Shown here in pieces: positions 7,962 through 15,081 of a stretch of DNA of 22,175 nucleotides. Below the pieces are notes generated by a model. That model made no database searches and was not told the origin of the DNA. It worked only from the letters and a program-made list of their open reading frames with translations. Each line of letters starts with the position of its first letter. Within the stretch, counting starts at the first letter, position 1. Made by a program: the position numbers and the translations under genes. The stretch spans positions 1 through 22,175 of the forward strand of contig CAMLCW010000040.1 of the NCBI GenBank assembly GCA_946478645.1, written 5' to 3'. Source of the stretch: an uncultured Variovorax sp. Its GTDB lineage: Bacteria > Pseudomonadota > Gammaproteobacteria > Burkholderiales > Burkholderiaceae.

Positions 7962-8439
7962 GGGGAAGGCTTCGGCGGCAAGGGCCGGCCCCCAATGTAC
8001 GGAAGGCGACGGGTTCGCGCGATAAGGCGGAGGGCTTATGTCGATGCCGTGCGTGCCGCGCACGCGCGACACAAGTCGCGGTGCGGCGGCTGGCCGGCCT
8101 ATGCCGGATGGCTGGTTCAAGGCGTCCGGGTGGAGCGGCGGCTCGAACAGAATTTATTTTTCATGAGTGATAAATAAATGTCTTCGAATTGGAAATTAAA
8201 ACAGTTGGACAAATGGCGTGCGATTCCTCTTTAGACTGCGAGGCTTTTCTTGGCGCGCGCGAAAGATCGTGATGGCGCCCTATTTATATTTTCAAATGTA
8301 ATTGCCCCGCCAATTGGGCAATTGCCTAAAGATTGACCGTGGACTCACAGGCGTATTCGAGACGAGGCAAAGGCGAGCGAACTCCGGACGGTTTCCTCAT
8401 CAGCGCATACCCGGAAGGTCGACGTTGCGTGGCATTGCC
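7962..8439. promoter_or_regulatory. Gene-poor, partly AT-rich region between divergent transcription units
   Basis: This 478-bp gap separates the minus-strand binding-protein/kinase operon from the plus-strand glycosyltransferase/heptose operon, so it should contain both promoters. Bases about 8150-8310 are strikingly AT-rich against the GC-rich surroundings (blocks such as AATTTATTTT at 8151 and TATTTATATT at 8281). A weak sigma70-like pair is TTGGAC (8205-8210) and TTTAGA (8230-8235), but the 19-bp spacer is poor. Codons in the open plus frame from 8302 to 8440 include AGG, CGA, GGA, CTA, ATA and GTA, unlike the genes around it, so I treat this as non-coding leader. I saw no JUMPstart/ops element, tRNA or clear terminator. 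Confidence 0.5.
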
Positions 8440-11400
8440 GTGAAAGAGCGGGCTCGCGCGGCCATCCGGTCCGGGTTCTTTTTCCGTGCAGTGCTAGGGG
8501 CGCTGCTCTTCCTGCCGGCGGCCGTCCATTGCGGTGGCGGCCGTGCTGCGTTCCGTGCATGGCGGAAAACACCGAATTTCGCCGAGACACTGTTGGGCGC
8601 GCACCACGAGATTCGTGCGCGCGTGCTCGATTGGCCGCGGTGGCTGAAATGGCTCCTTTTCGCTGCTTTTTCCGCGGGTTACCAACTTCATGCGATGGGC
8701 AGCGTCTCGCGCACGATGGCACATGCGTGGCAGGTATTGCGCAAGGATGGTCTCGGAGGGCTCGTCGAGGCGCTACGTAACACCACGCCCGGCGGCGCCG
8801 GTATCGGCGTCCGCGCGCAGACGGCCATGGCCGCCATCGACCCCAATTCAGCCGAGGGGCGCGCACGCGCGCGCCGCGTACTGCTGCTCGACTACCGCGT
8901 CCCGCGCGGTGACAGTTCGGCGGGCGAGCTGGCAACCGTCGGCATCCTTCGCGACCTTGTCGCACTCGGCTACGACGTGGCTTTCATGCCCAACGATCTG
9001 GCGCCTTCGCCGCGCTACGAGGCGGTTCTCCGCGAACTCGGCGTCGAAGTGGTCACGCGCGCGTCGGGCTTCGGATGCACGCGGCATTTCATCGAGCGGC
9101 GCGGTGCGGAGTTCGGCTTTTTCTACATCGTGCGGTTCGATGTGGCCGAGAGCGCCTTGTCCACCATCCGCCGCGCGGCACCTGCGGCGCGTGTGATCTT
9201 CCATGCGCCCGATCTGTATTTCCTGCGCGAGATGCGCGAGGCGAATCTTGGCGAGGATCCGGCCGCGCTTGCGCGTGCGGAGGAAACACGGCGGCGTGAA
9301 CTGGCGGTCATGGGCCAGTGCGACCATGTGGTGGTGGTGAGTCCGGCGGAAGTTCCGCACCTGCGTGCGCAGGCCGGCTTCGACACACCGGTTTCGGTCT
9401 TTCCGGTCCTGTATGCGCCCGTGGCCAGCCAGGTGGCGGCGTACGGTCAGCGGCGGGACATCTTCTTTCTCGGCGGCTTCCTCCACCGGCCCAACGTGTC
9501 GGCCGTGGAATGGTTCGCGCGTGAGGTCTGGCCCGCGGTTCACCAGGCACTGCCCGGGGCGGCCTTCCACATCATCGGTGCCGATGTTCCCGAAAGCGTG
9601 TTGGCCCTGGCACGCATTCCTGGCGTGAAGGTGGTGGGCTTCGTGCCGGACCTGGGACCTGCGCTGTCGGGCCTTCGCGTCGGCGTGGCGCCGCTGCTCT
9701 ATGGCGCGGGCATCAAGGGCAAGGTGGCAACGACGCTGGGAGCCGGCATCCCCTGCGTCTGCACCGAGGTCGCCGCCGAAGGGATGGGCATCGAAAACGG
9801 TGTCCATGCGCTCGTGGAATCGGATGCAGGCAGGTTTGCCGCGGCGGTGGTGGCGCTCTACAACGACGAGGCGCTGTGGTCACGGCTGTCGGCCAACGGC
9901 CAGGACCTCGTGCGTGAGCGTTTCGGCGAAACGGCCAACCGCAAGGCGCTGCTGCGTGTGCTGAACGATGCCCGAGCGCTCCCGATCGCACTATGGCAAG
10001 GCTATTGCGAAGGCATCGAGGCCGTTGCCGTCCCTGCGCCGCCCGCAGGTGCTGACGTCGATGTCTCGGTGATCGTGCCGGCGTTCAACAAATGGGCATT
10101 GACGCGGACCTGCATCGCGTCGGTCGTGGCGGCCAGCGCCGGTGCGGGCTTGCGCTTCGAGATCATCATCGCCGATGACTGTTCGACCGACGAAACCGCC
10201 GACGCGGGCGAGCGCCTGCCGGGCGTGCGCGTGGTCAGGACCCAGGCCAACGTGGGATTCCTGCGCAATTGCAACCACGCGGCCGGCCATGCGGGGGGCA
10301 AGTACATCGTCCTGCTGAACAACGACACCATCGTCCTGCCGGGCTGGCTCGACACGCTCCACGCCATGATGGAACGCGACGAATCCATCGCGATCGGTGG
10401 CTCGAAGTTGCTCTACCCCGACGGGACGATCCAGGAAGCCGGTGGCGGGCTGCTCGCCAGCGCCGAGGGTGTGAGCATCGGGCGGGCGTTCTTCGAAGCC
10501 GGCGAGCTGAGGCCTGCGCGACGCGATGAACCGGTTTTCGATTTCGAGCGCGAGACCGACTACCTGACGGGCGCATCGATCATGGTCCGGGTGTCGTTCT
10601 GGCAGCAGGCGGGTGGATTCGATGAGGCCTTCGACACCGCCTATTGCGAAGATGCGGACTTGGCGATGCAGGCGCGCGCCAGTGGACGCCGGGCGGTCTA
10701 TCAACCCCGGTCGGAGGTGGTGCACCTCGAACACCAGAGTTACGCCGAGGCGGGCGATGCGCGCCACCTCGACTTGCAACGCCACAACAAGGCGTTGCTG
10801 CAGGAAAAATGGCGGGCGGTCCTCGCACGCGACCATTTGCCTGCAGGAAGCGGATGGGTGCAGGTGGCCGCACATGGTGAGCGAACGATTCCCCCGGCGG
10901 TTCTGGCGCGCAGAGGGCGTTCGGATGCCTTGCGCATCCTGTACTTCAGCCCCTTTCCCTCGCACCCGAGCAACCATGGCAACCAGGCGACGATCCAGCA
11001 GTTCGCGCGGCAATTCCAGGCGCTCGGGCACAAGGTGCATTTCGTCGTCTTGAAAAGCGGCCTCTTCGACACGAATGCAGAGCGTGCGATGCGGGATGCC
11101 TGGGACACGCTGGATGTCCTGCCCAACACGCTCGCACTGGGCGCCGATGGCGCGCCCATCCCCTTCGACGGCTGGTACCCGCAGGGGCTGGGCGAACGCA
11201 TCCGCGCCTTGTGCGCACGCTACGAGGCCGACGTCCTCCTGTGTTCCTATGTGTTCCAGTCGAAGATGCTGGAGTACATCCCGCGCTACATCCTCAAGGT
11301 CATCGATACCCACGACAAGATGGGAAACCGCTACGAGATGCTCCGGGCCAAGGGCCTTCCGCTGGAGTTCTTCTCGTGCACGCCCGAAGAAGAGGGCGCC

Positions 11401-12108
11401 TACCTGCGAAGGGCCGACGTGGTGGTCGCGCGCCGGCAGGAGGAGGCCGACTATTTCAACGCGGTTACCGGCACTGCCTCGGCCATGGTCGTCCCGCATT
11501 TCGAGTCGCCACGCTTCGTCGAACGGCGGTTCACCGCCCTCGAACGCGTGGCCATCGTCGCCAGTGCCAACCGGATCAACCTTGCGATCGTGCGTGACTT
11601 CCTGCTGGCGGTCGAGCGCCACCTGCAGGGACGGCACTGCCCCTTCGTCGTGACGGTCGCCGGGCAGGTCAGGGACATGGTGGGCTCGCTGCCGGCCCCG
11701 GAGCGCAAGGTCTTCGGTGCGCCGTGGGTCCGCCTGCCCGGGTTCGTCGAAGACCTCGACCGCTTCTATGCAGAAACCGACCTGGTGGTGTCGCCGGTCA
11801 CGATCGGAACGGGCATCAATGTCAAGACGGTCCAGGCCATGGCCTACGGCATGCCCCTGCTGACGACGGCCTGGGGCAGCAAGGGCATCGACACCGACGA
11901 ACCGCTGCACCGCCTGCAAGACCTCGACGCCCTGGTCGAGGCCATGTTCGAACTGGTGGACGGGCCCGAGAACCTCGAGCGCCTCCAGGCGCGCAGCCGC
12001 GATGCATACCAACGCTTTTTCGATGCAAGCCTGACGGCGCTGGACAAGGTGCTCGAAGGCGTACCGCGCGAGAACCCGCCGCGGCAAGAAAAGGGAGAGA
12101 ACTGTTGA
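8440..12108 (+). CDS. Three-domain glycosyltransferase (GT4-like / GT2 / GT4-like)
   Basis: With the GTG at 8440 the protein has 1222 residues. Two hydrophobic stretches (about 11-29 and 71-85) precede the catalytic domains. Domain 1 (about 145-510) is GT-B: RVLLLDYRVPRGDSSAGE, RRDIFFLGGFLHRPNVSAVEW, GVAPLLYGAGIKGKVATTLGAGIPCV. Domain 2 (about 538-790) is GT2: VSVIVPAFNKWALTRTCI, ADDCSTDET (D579, D580), NVGFLRNCN, LLNNDT (D629), TGASIMVR, then YCEDADLAMQARASG. Domain 3 (about 829-1195) is GT-B: LRILYFSPFPSHPSNHG through SPVTIGTGINVKTVQAMAYGMPL. Such proteins add several sugars in building a surface polysaccharide. It heads the heptose operon and overlaps hddA by 4 bp. The start is uncertain: TTG 8302 and ATG 8695 are alternatives, and none has a good Shine-Dalgarno. 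Codon use near the 5' end is less GC3-biased than in the flanks. Confidence 0.85.
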   Translation: MKERARAAIRSGFFFRAVLGALLFLPAAVHCGGGRAAFRAWRKTPNFAETLLGAHHEIRARVLDWPRWLKWLLFAAFSAGYQLHAMGSVSRTMAHAWQVLRKDGLGGLVEALRNTTPGGAGIGVRAQTAMAAIDPNSAEGRARARRVLLLDYRVPRGDSSAGELATVGILRDLVALGYDVAFMPNDLAPSPRYEAVLRELGVEVVTRASGFGCTRHFIERRGAEFGFFYIVRFDVAESALSTIRRAAPAARVIFHAPDLYFLREMREANLGEDPAALARAEETRRRELAVMGQCDHVVVVSPAEVPHLRAQAGFDTPVSVFPVLYAPVASQVAAYGQRRDIFFLGGFLHRPNVSAVEWFAREVWPAVHQALPGAAFHIIGADVPESVLALARIPGVKVVGFVPDLGPALSGLRVGVAPLLYGAGIKGKVATTLGAGIPCVCTEVAAEGMGIENGVHALVESDAGRFAAAVVALYNDEALWSRLSANGQDLVRERFGETANRKALLRVLNDARALPIALWQGYCEGIEAVAVPAPPAGADVDVSVIVPAFNKWALTRTCIASVVAASAGAGLRFEIIIADDCSTDETADAGERLPGVRVVRTQANVGFLRNCNHAAGHAGGKYIVLLNNDTIVLPGWLDTLHAMMERDESIAIGGSKLLYPDGTIQEAGGGLLASAEGVSIGRAFFEAGELRPARRDEPVFDFERETDYLTGASIMVRVSFWQQAGGFDEAFDTAYCEDADLAMQARASGRRAVYQPRSEVVHLEHQSYAEAGDARHLDLQRHNKALLQEKWRAVLARDHLPAGSGWVQVAAHGERTIPPAVLARRGRSDALRILYFSPFPSHPSNHGNQATIQQFARQFQALGHKVHFVVLKSGLFDTNAERAMRDAWDTLDVLPNTLALGADGAPIPFDGWYPQGLGERIRALCARYEADVLLCSYVFQSKMLEYIPRYILKVIDTHDKMGNRYEMLRAKGLPLEFFSCTPEEEGAYLRRADVVVARRQEEADYFNAVTGTASAMVVPHFESPRFVERRFTALERVAIVASANRINLAIVRDFLLAVERHLQGRHCPFVVTVAGQVRDMVGSLPAPERKVFGAPWVRLPGFVEDLDRFYAETDLVVSPVTIGTGINVKTVQAMAYGMPLLTTAWGSKGIDTDEPLHRLQDLDALVEAMFELVDGPENLERLQARSRDAYQRFFDASLTALDKVLEGVPRENPPRQEKGENC
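12091..12099 (+). promoter_or_regulatory. Shine-Dalgarno supporting the TTG start of hddA
   Basis: The purine-rich AAGGGAGAG lies about 5 nt before the TTG at 12105, which itself overlaps the upstream stop (TTGA). This decides the rare TTG start over the long in-frame extension back to 11724, which merely shadows the preceding gene. Confidence 0.75.
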
Positions 12109-13133
12109 AGACCATTCGCGCAAGGGCGCCGCTGCGGCTCGGACTGGCCGGCGGCGGCACCGACATTTCAACCTACTGCGACGTGCATGGCGGCTGCGTT
12201 CTCAACGCGACCATCGACCGCTATGCCTATGCGGTGATCCGGGACATGCCCGAAGGCCAGGTGAGGTTCGAGGCGACCGACAAGCAGGCGGTCGAGCAAT
12301 GGCAGGCAGCGCCGCATATTGCGCTGGACGGCGGACTCGACCTTCACAAGGCGGTCTACAACCATTTCGTGCAGCATCACCTCGGTGGCATGCCGATCGC
12401 CGTGGGCCTGAGCACGTTCTGCGATGCCCCGATCGGCTCGGGACTCGGTTCGTCCTCGACGCTCGTGGTGGCGATGATCCGCGCCTTCGTGGAACGCCTG
12501 AACCTGCCGTTCGACGACTACATGATCGCCCAACTCGCCTACCGGATCGAACGGATCGAGTGCGGCCTGCAGGGTGGCAGGCAGGACCAGTACTCGGCAA
12601 CGTTCGGCGGCTTCAACTTCATGGAATTTTTCGCGGCAGAGCGGACGCTCGTCAATCCGCTGAGGATCCGCAGTTCCGTTATCTGCGAACTCGAAGCGTC
12701 GCTGGTGCTGTTCTTCACGGGGGTTTCCCGAGAGTCCGCCAGGATCATCGCGGACCAGAGCGCCAACGTGAGCGGAGGCCGCGGCGATGCCATCGAGGCG
12801 ATGCACGGCATCAAGCGCGAGGCGATGACCATGAAGGACTGCCTCCTGCGCGGCGACTTCGACGGACTCGTCGACTCGATGCGCAGCGGCTGGGAGAACA
12901 AGAAGCGCTCTGCCAAGACAGTGTCGAACCCCGAGATCGACAGCATCTACACGACGGCCCTGGAGGCCGGCGCGCTGGCGGGCAAGGTGTCGGGTGCGGG
13001 CGGCGGCGGCTTCATGCTGTTCTTCGTGCCGAACGAACGCCGCCTCGACGTCATCCGCGCCTTGGGTCCCTTCAACGGCCAGGTCAGCAATTGCCACTTT
13101 ACAAAGAACGGAGCCCAAGCATGGAGGATCTGA
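12105..13133 (+). CDS. hddA: D-glycero-alpha-D-manno-heptose-7-phosphate kinase (GHMP family)
   Basis: This 342-residue protein matches the usual HddA size. GHMP kinase motifs appear in order: substrate/ATP N-motif RAPLRLGLAGGGTDI (about 6-20), the phosphate-binding loop DAPIGSGLGSSSTL (about 107-120) and the C-terminal glycine motif GKVSGAGGGGFMLFF. RIECGLQGGRQDQYSATFGGFN is typical of the sugar-kinase branch containing HddA. The enzyme phosphorylates C1 of D-glycero-D-manno-heptose 7-phosphate to the 1,7-bisphosphate of the GDP-heptose route. It starts at a TTG with a strong Shine-Dalgarno, overlaps the preceding glycosyltransferase gene by 4 bp and the following gmhA by 13 bp. GHMP kinases for fucose or other sugars look similar, but the gmhA-hddC-gmhB neighbours make the heptose assignment firm. 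Confidence 0.92.
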   Translation: MKTIRARAPLRLGLAGGGTDISTYCDVHGGCVLNATIDRYAYAVIRDMPEGQVRFEATDKQAVEQWQAAPHIALDGGLDLHKAVYNHFVQHHLGGMPIAVGLSTFCDAPIGSGLGSSSTLVVAMIRAFVERLNLPFDDYMIAQLAYRIERIECGLQGGRQDQYSATFGGFNFMEFFAAERTLVNPLRIRSSVICELEASLVLFFTGVSRESARIIADQSANVSGGRGDAIEAMHGIKREAMTMKDCLLRGDFDGLVDSMRSGWENKKRSAKTVSNPEIDSIYTTALEAGALAGKVSGAGGGGFMLFFVPNERRLDVIRALGPFNGQVSNCHFTKNGAQAWRI

Positions 13134-13717
13134 CCTCTGACTACATTGCCACGCAGATCGAGCAGGCGCGGCTGATCATGGCCGCGATGGGAGAGGACGC
13201 GCGGCTGCAGCGCACGCTGGCGGAAGCTGCCGCGGCCTGCACCCATGCACTGAGGAGCGGCCGCAAGATCCTGATCGCCGGCAACGGCGGCAGTGCAGCC
13301 GACGCGCAGCACATCGCGGGAGAGTTCGTGAGTCGCTTCGCGTTCGACCGCCCGGGCCTGTCCGCCATCGCGCTGACGACCGACACCTCCATCCTCACGG
13401 CGATCGGCAATGACTACGGCTACGAGAAGCTGTTTTCGCGGCAGATCCAGGCGCTCGGCCAGCCCGGTGATGTCTTCATCGGCTATTCGACTTCCGGCAC
13501 TTCGCGCAACGTGCTCAACGCCTTCGAGGAAGCGCGGCAGCGCAACCTCGTGTGCATCGGCATGACCGGCAGCCGCGGCGGGCCCATGACGCAGCTGTGC
13601 GACCACCTGCTGGAGGTGCCCGCGGGCGACACGCCGAAGATCCAGGAAGGGCACCTGGTGCTCGGCCATATTCTCTGCGGGCTGGTCGAGAGCGCCATGT
13701 TCACCCCGCCGCGCTGA
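13121..13717 (+). CDS. gmhA: Phosphoheptose isomerase (sedoheptulose 7-phosphate isomerase)
   Basis: This is a 198-residue SIS-domain protein, the normal GmhA length. AGNGGSAADAQHIAGEFVSRF (starting about residue 53) is the diagnostic sugar-phosphate loop. STSGTSRNVLNAFE (about 123-136) is the second phosphate-binding serine block. The C-terminal KIQEGHLVLGHILC contains the conserved glutamate/histidine region. It converts sedoheptulose 7-phosphate to D-glycero-D-manno-heptose 7-phosphate in the cytoplasm, the first committed step of heptose synthesis. The ATG at 13121 has ACGGAG about 7 nt upstream (13108-13113) and lies inside the end of hddA. The stop shares one base with the next start (TGATG). 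An additional core-LPS gmhA may exist elsewhere; this one is clearly dedicated to the operon. Confidence 0.95.
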   Translation: MEDLTSDYIATQIEQARLIMAAMGEDARLQRTLAEAAAACTHALRSGRKILIAGNGGSAADAQHIAGEFVSRFAFDRPGLSAIALTTDTSILTAIGNDYGYEKLFSRQIQALGQPGDVFIGYSTSGTSRNVLNAFEEARQRNLVCIGMTGSRGGPMTQLCDHLLEVPAGDTPKIQEGHLVLGHILCGLVESAMFTPPR

Positions 13718-14406
13718 TGGAGGCCATCGTCCTGGCAGGCGGGCTCGGCACCCGCCTGCGCTCCGAGGTCCCGGCGCTGCCCAAGGCGATGGCGCCGGTG
13801 GCTGGCCAGCCTTTTCTCGCGCTGCTCCTGCGGCATCTGGCGGCACGAGGCGTCTCGAGGGTGGTGCTCTCGCTGGGCTACAAGGCCGAGGCCATCATCG
13901 ACCATTTCGGCGACGCGTTCGCGGGCATGAAACTGGCACATGTGGTCGAAAGCAGTCCCCTCGGAACCGGGGGGGCGGTGCGGCTCGCGATGACGCGGAT
14001 GAAGAGCGATCACATCTGCGTCTTCAATGGCGACACCTACCTGGACCTGGACCTCGCCGCTGTCGAAGCACTGTGGCAGGCGCATCGGCAACCGATCATC
14101 GTGGCGCGCGCCGTGGCCGACGCAGGCCGCTACGGCCGCCTGATCGCGGACGGCGGCAGCCTGGCCGGATTCGCAGAAAAAGGGGTGGCGGGCCCCGGCC
14201 TCATCAATGCCGGCAGCTACGTGTTCCAGGCCGGCCAGTTCGATGCCTTCGAACCAGGGGTGCCCTTCTCGCTCGAGCAGGACTATCTCGCGCAGGCCGG
14301 CCGGCGCTCCGCCATGCGGGTGATCGTTTCCGAAGGGCAGTTCATCGACATCGGCGTTCCCGACGACTACCGGCGCGCGCAGAAGGAACTGGCGCACCTG
14401 CCATGA
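13717..14406 (+). CDS. hddC: D-glycero-alpha-D-manno-heptose 1-phosphate guanylyltransferase
   Basis: This is a 229-residue NTP-transferase. LAGGLGTRLRSEVPALPKAM (about residues 6-25) holds the nucleotide-binding GGxGTRL signature and the lysine of PKAM. VFNGDTYLDLD carries the metal-binding aspartate, and INAGSYVF and EQDYL follow as in HddC and other sugar-1-phosphate nucleotidyltransferases. It would transfer GMP to heptose 1-phosphate, giving GDP-D-glycero-alpha-D-manno-heptose. The GTP preference is inferred from the neighbouring hddA, because nucleotide choice cannot be read reliably from the sequence. The start overlaps the gmhA stop by one base. The stop (14404-14406) falls within an ATGA that marks the left end of a repeat insertion before gmhB. 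Confidence 0.88.
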   Translation: MEAIVLAGGLGTRLRSEVPALPKAMAPVAGQPFLALLLRHLAARGVSRVVLSLGYKAEAIIDHFGDAFAGMKLAHVVESSPLGTGGAVRLAMTRMKSDHICVFNGDTYLDLDLAAVEALWQAHRQPIIVARAVADAGRYGRLIADGGSLAGFAEKGVAGPGLINAGSYVFQAGQFDAFEPGVPFSLEQDYLAQAGRRSAMRVIVSEGQFIDIGVPDDYRRAQKELAHLP

Positions 14407-14497
14407 AGCTGCCCCCACGCTCATCGCTTTGCGTATCGCTGCCCCCCGAGGGGGCGCGTCAGTGACTTCGGGCGGCCGGGCGCCACTGCCATGAAGC
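14398..14497. repeat. 88-bp repeat-bearing insertion between hddC and gmhB, flanked by 12-bp direct repeats
   Basis: CTGCCATGAAGC occurs at 14398-14409, covering the hddC stop, and again at 14486-14497, covering the gmhB start. Between them lies GC-rich DNA with two GCTGCCCCC copies (14408-14416, 14438-14446), a 6-bp stem GCCCCC/GGGGGC with a CGA loop (14441-14455) and a TTCGGGCGGCCGGGCGC tail. This composition resembles intergenic repeats I recall as abundant in Comamonadaceae genomes. Removing one 88-bp unit would restore an ATGA overlap between hddC and gmhB, like the other tight junctions in this operon. The inserted hairpin could affect mRNA stability or polarity. Confidence 0.7.
14403..14465 (+). 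other. Short leader ORF created by the repeat insertion
   Basis: The left copy of the duplicated ATGAAG opens a 20-codon frame (MKLPPRSSLCVSLPPEGARQ) through the repeat. It overlaps the hddC stop as ATGA and ends 25 nt before gmhB. Most likely it is a by-product of the insertion and not a functional peptide, but ribosomes finishing hddC could translate it and reinitiate at gmhB. Confidence 0.35.
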
Positions 14498-15048
14498 ACC
14501 GCGCGGCCTTGTTCCTCGACCGGGACGGCGTCATCAATGTCGACCACGGTTATGTCCATCGGGCACAGGACTTCCGGTTCATCGAAGGCATCTTCGATCT
14601 GGTGCGCCACGCCAATGCGCTCGGCCACCTGGTGGTGGTGGTCACGAACCAGGCGGGCATCGGAAGGGGGTTCTACACGCAGGCACAGTTCCTCGCGCTT
14701 TCGGCATGGATGAAGGACCAGTTCGCCGCCAGCGGATGCCGGATCGATGCCATCTACCACTGCCCGCATCATCCCGAACATGGCCTTGGCCGCTACCGCT
14801 GCGACTGCGACTCGCGCAAGCCGCGCCCCGGCATGTTCCTGCGCGCGGCGAGGGAACTGGACATCGACCTCTCACGTTCCGTGATGATCGGCGACCGGCC
14901 GAGCGACATGGTGGCTGCGGAAGCCGCCGGCATTCGCTGCCGGATGCTGTTCCAGCGCGAGGAGGGTGGCGAGCCGCAGGCGCAGCACTCAACACAGCGG
15001 CGGATCGCGGCGCTGCGCGATGCCATTCCCTATCTTGCCGGCGACTGA
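14491..15048 (+). CDS. gmhB: D-glycero-D-manno-heptose-1,7-bisphosphate 7-phosphatase
   Basis: This is a 185-residue HAD-superfamily phosphatase. FLDRDGVIN (8-16) holds the nucleophile D10 and acid/base D12. VVTNQAGIGRGFY (50-62) is the second motif. CPHHPEHG and YRCDC supply the zinc ligands C91, H93, C104 and C106 of the GmhB insert. RKPRPGM includes K110. IGDRPSD (133-139) is the final acidic motif. It removes the 7-phosphate from heptose 1,7-bisphosphate, completing the pathway between HddA and HddC. The ATG at 14491 has no clear Shine-Dalgarno, which fits an ancestral start coupled to hddC that was later separated by the repeat insertion. It ends 33 bp before the convergent kinase gene. 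Confidence 0.95.
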   Translation: MKHRAALFLDRDGVINVDHGYVHRAQDFRFIEGIFDLVRHANALGHLVVVVTNQAGIGRGFYTQAQFLALSAWMKDQFAASGCRIDAIYHCPHHPEHGLGRYRCDCDSRKPRPGMFLRAARELDIDLSRSVMIGDRPSDMVAAEAAGIRCRMLFQREEGGEPQAQHSTQRRIAALRDAIPYLAGD

Positions 15049-15081
15049 AGTCGGATCGGCCGCCTGGCCTATGGCTGATGG

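Noticed and set aside
4900..7995. Extension of the hybrid kinase to 1031 codons
   Set aside because: The added part is low-complexity and antisense-like, out of phase with the binding-protein gene. The ATG at 6921 with its ATGA overlap and following TM helix gives a complete kinase.
8178..8234. 18-codon ORF (MSSNWKLKQLDKWRAIPL) in the AT-rich leader
   Set aside because: It has no ribosome site, no recognisable similarity and a length expected by chance in AT-rich DNA. It could be a leader peptide but nothing supports it.
8302..8439. TTG start at 8302 for the large glycosyltransferase
   Set aside because: Codons here include many that are rare in neighbouring genes, and there is no Shine-Dalgarno. 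It is treated as leader, though the true start remains uncertain.
7962..8439. JUMPstart/ops element ahead of the polysaccharide operon
   Set aside because: I looked for the GGCGGTAG-type ops core and did not find it.
11724..12104. N-terminal extension of HddA
   Set aside because: It overlaps the end of the glycosyltransferase gene and is not GHMP-like. The TTG at 12105 has a strong Shine-Dalgarno and gives the normal protein length.
12299..13120. N-terminal extension of GmhA
   Set aside because: It is an Arg-rich shadow of hddA. GmhA has its own ATG and ribosome site at 13121.
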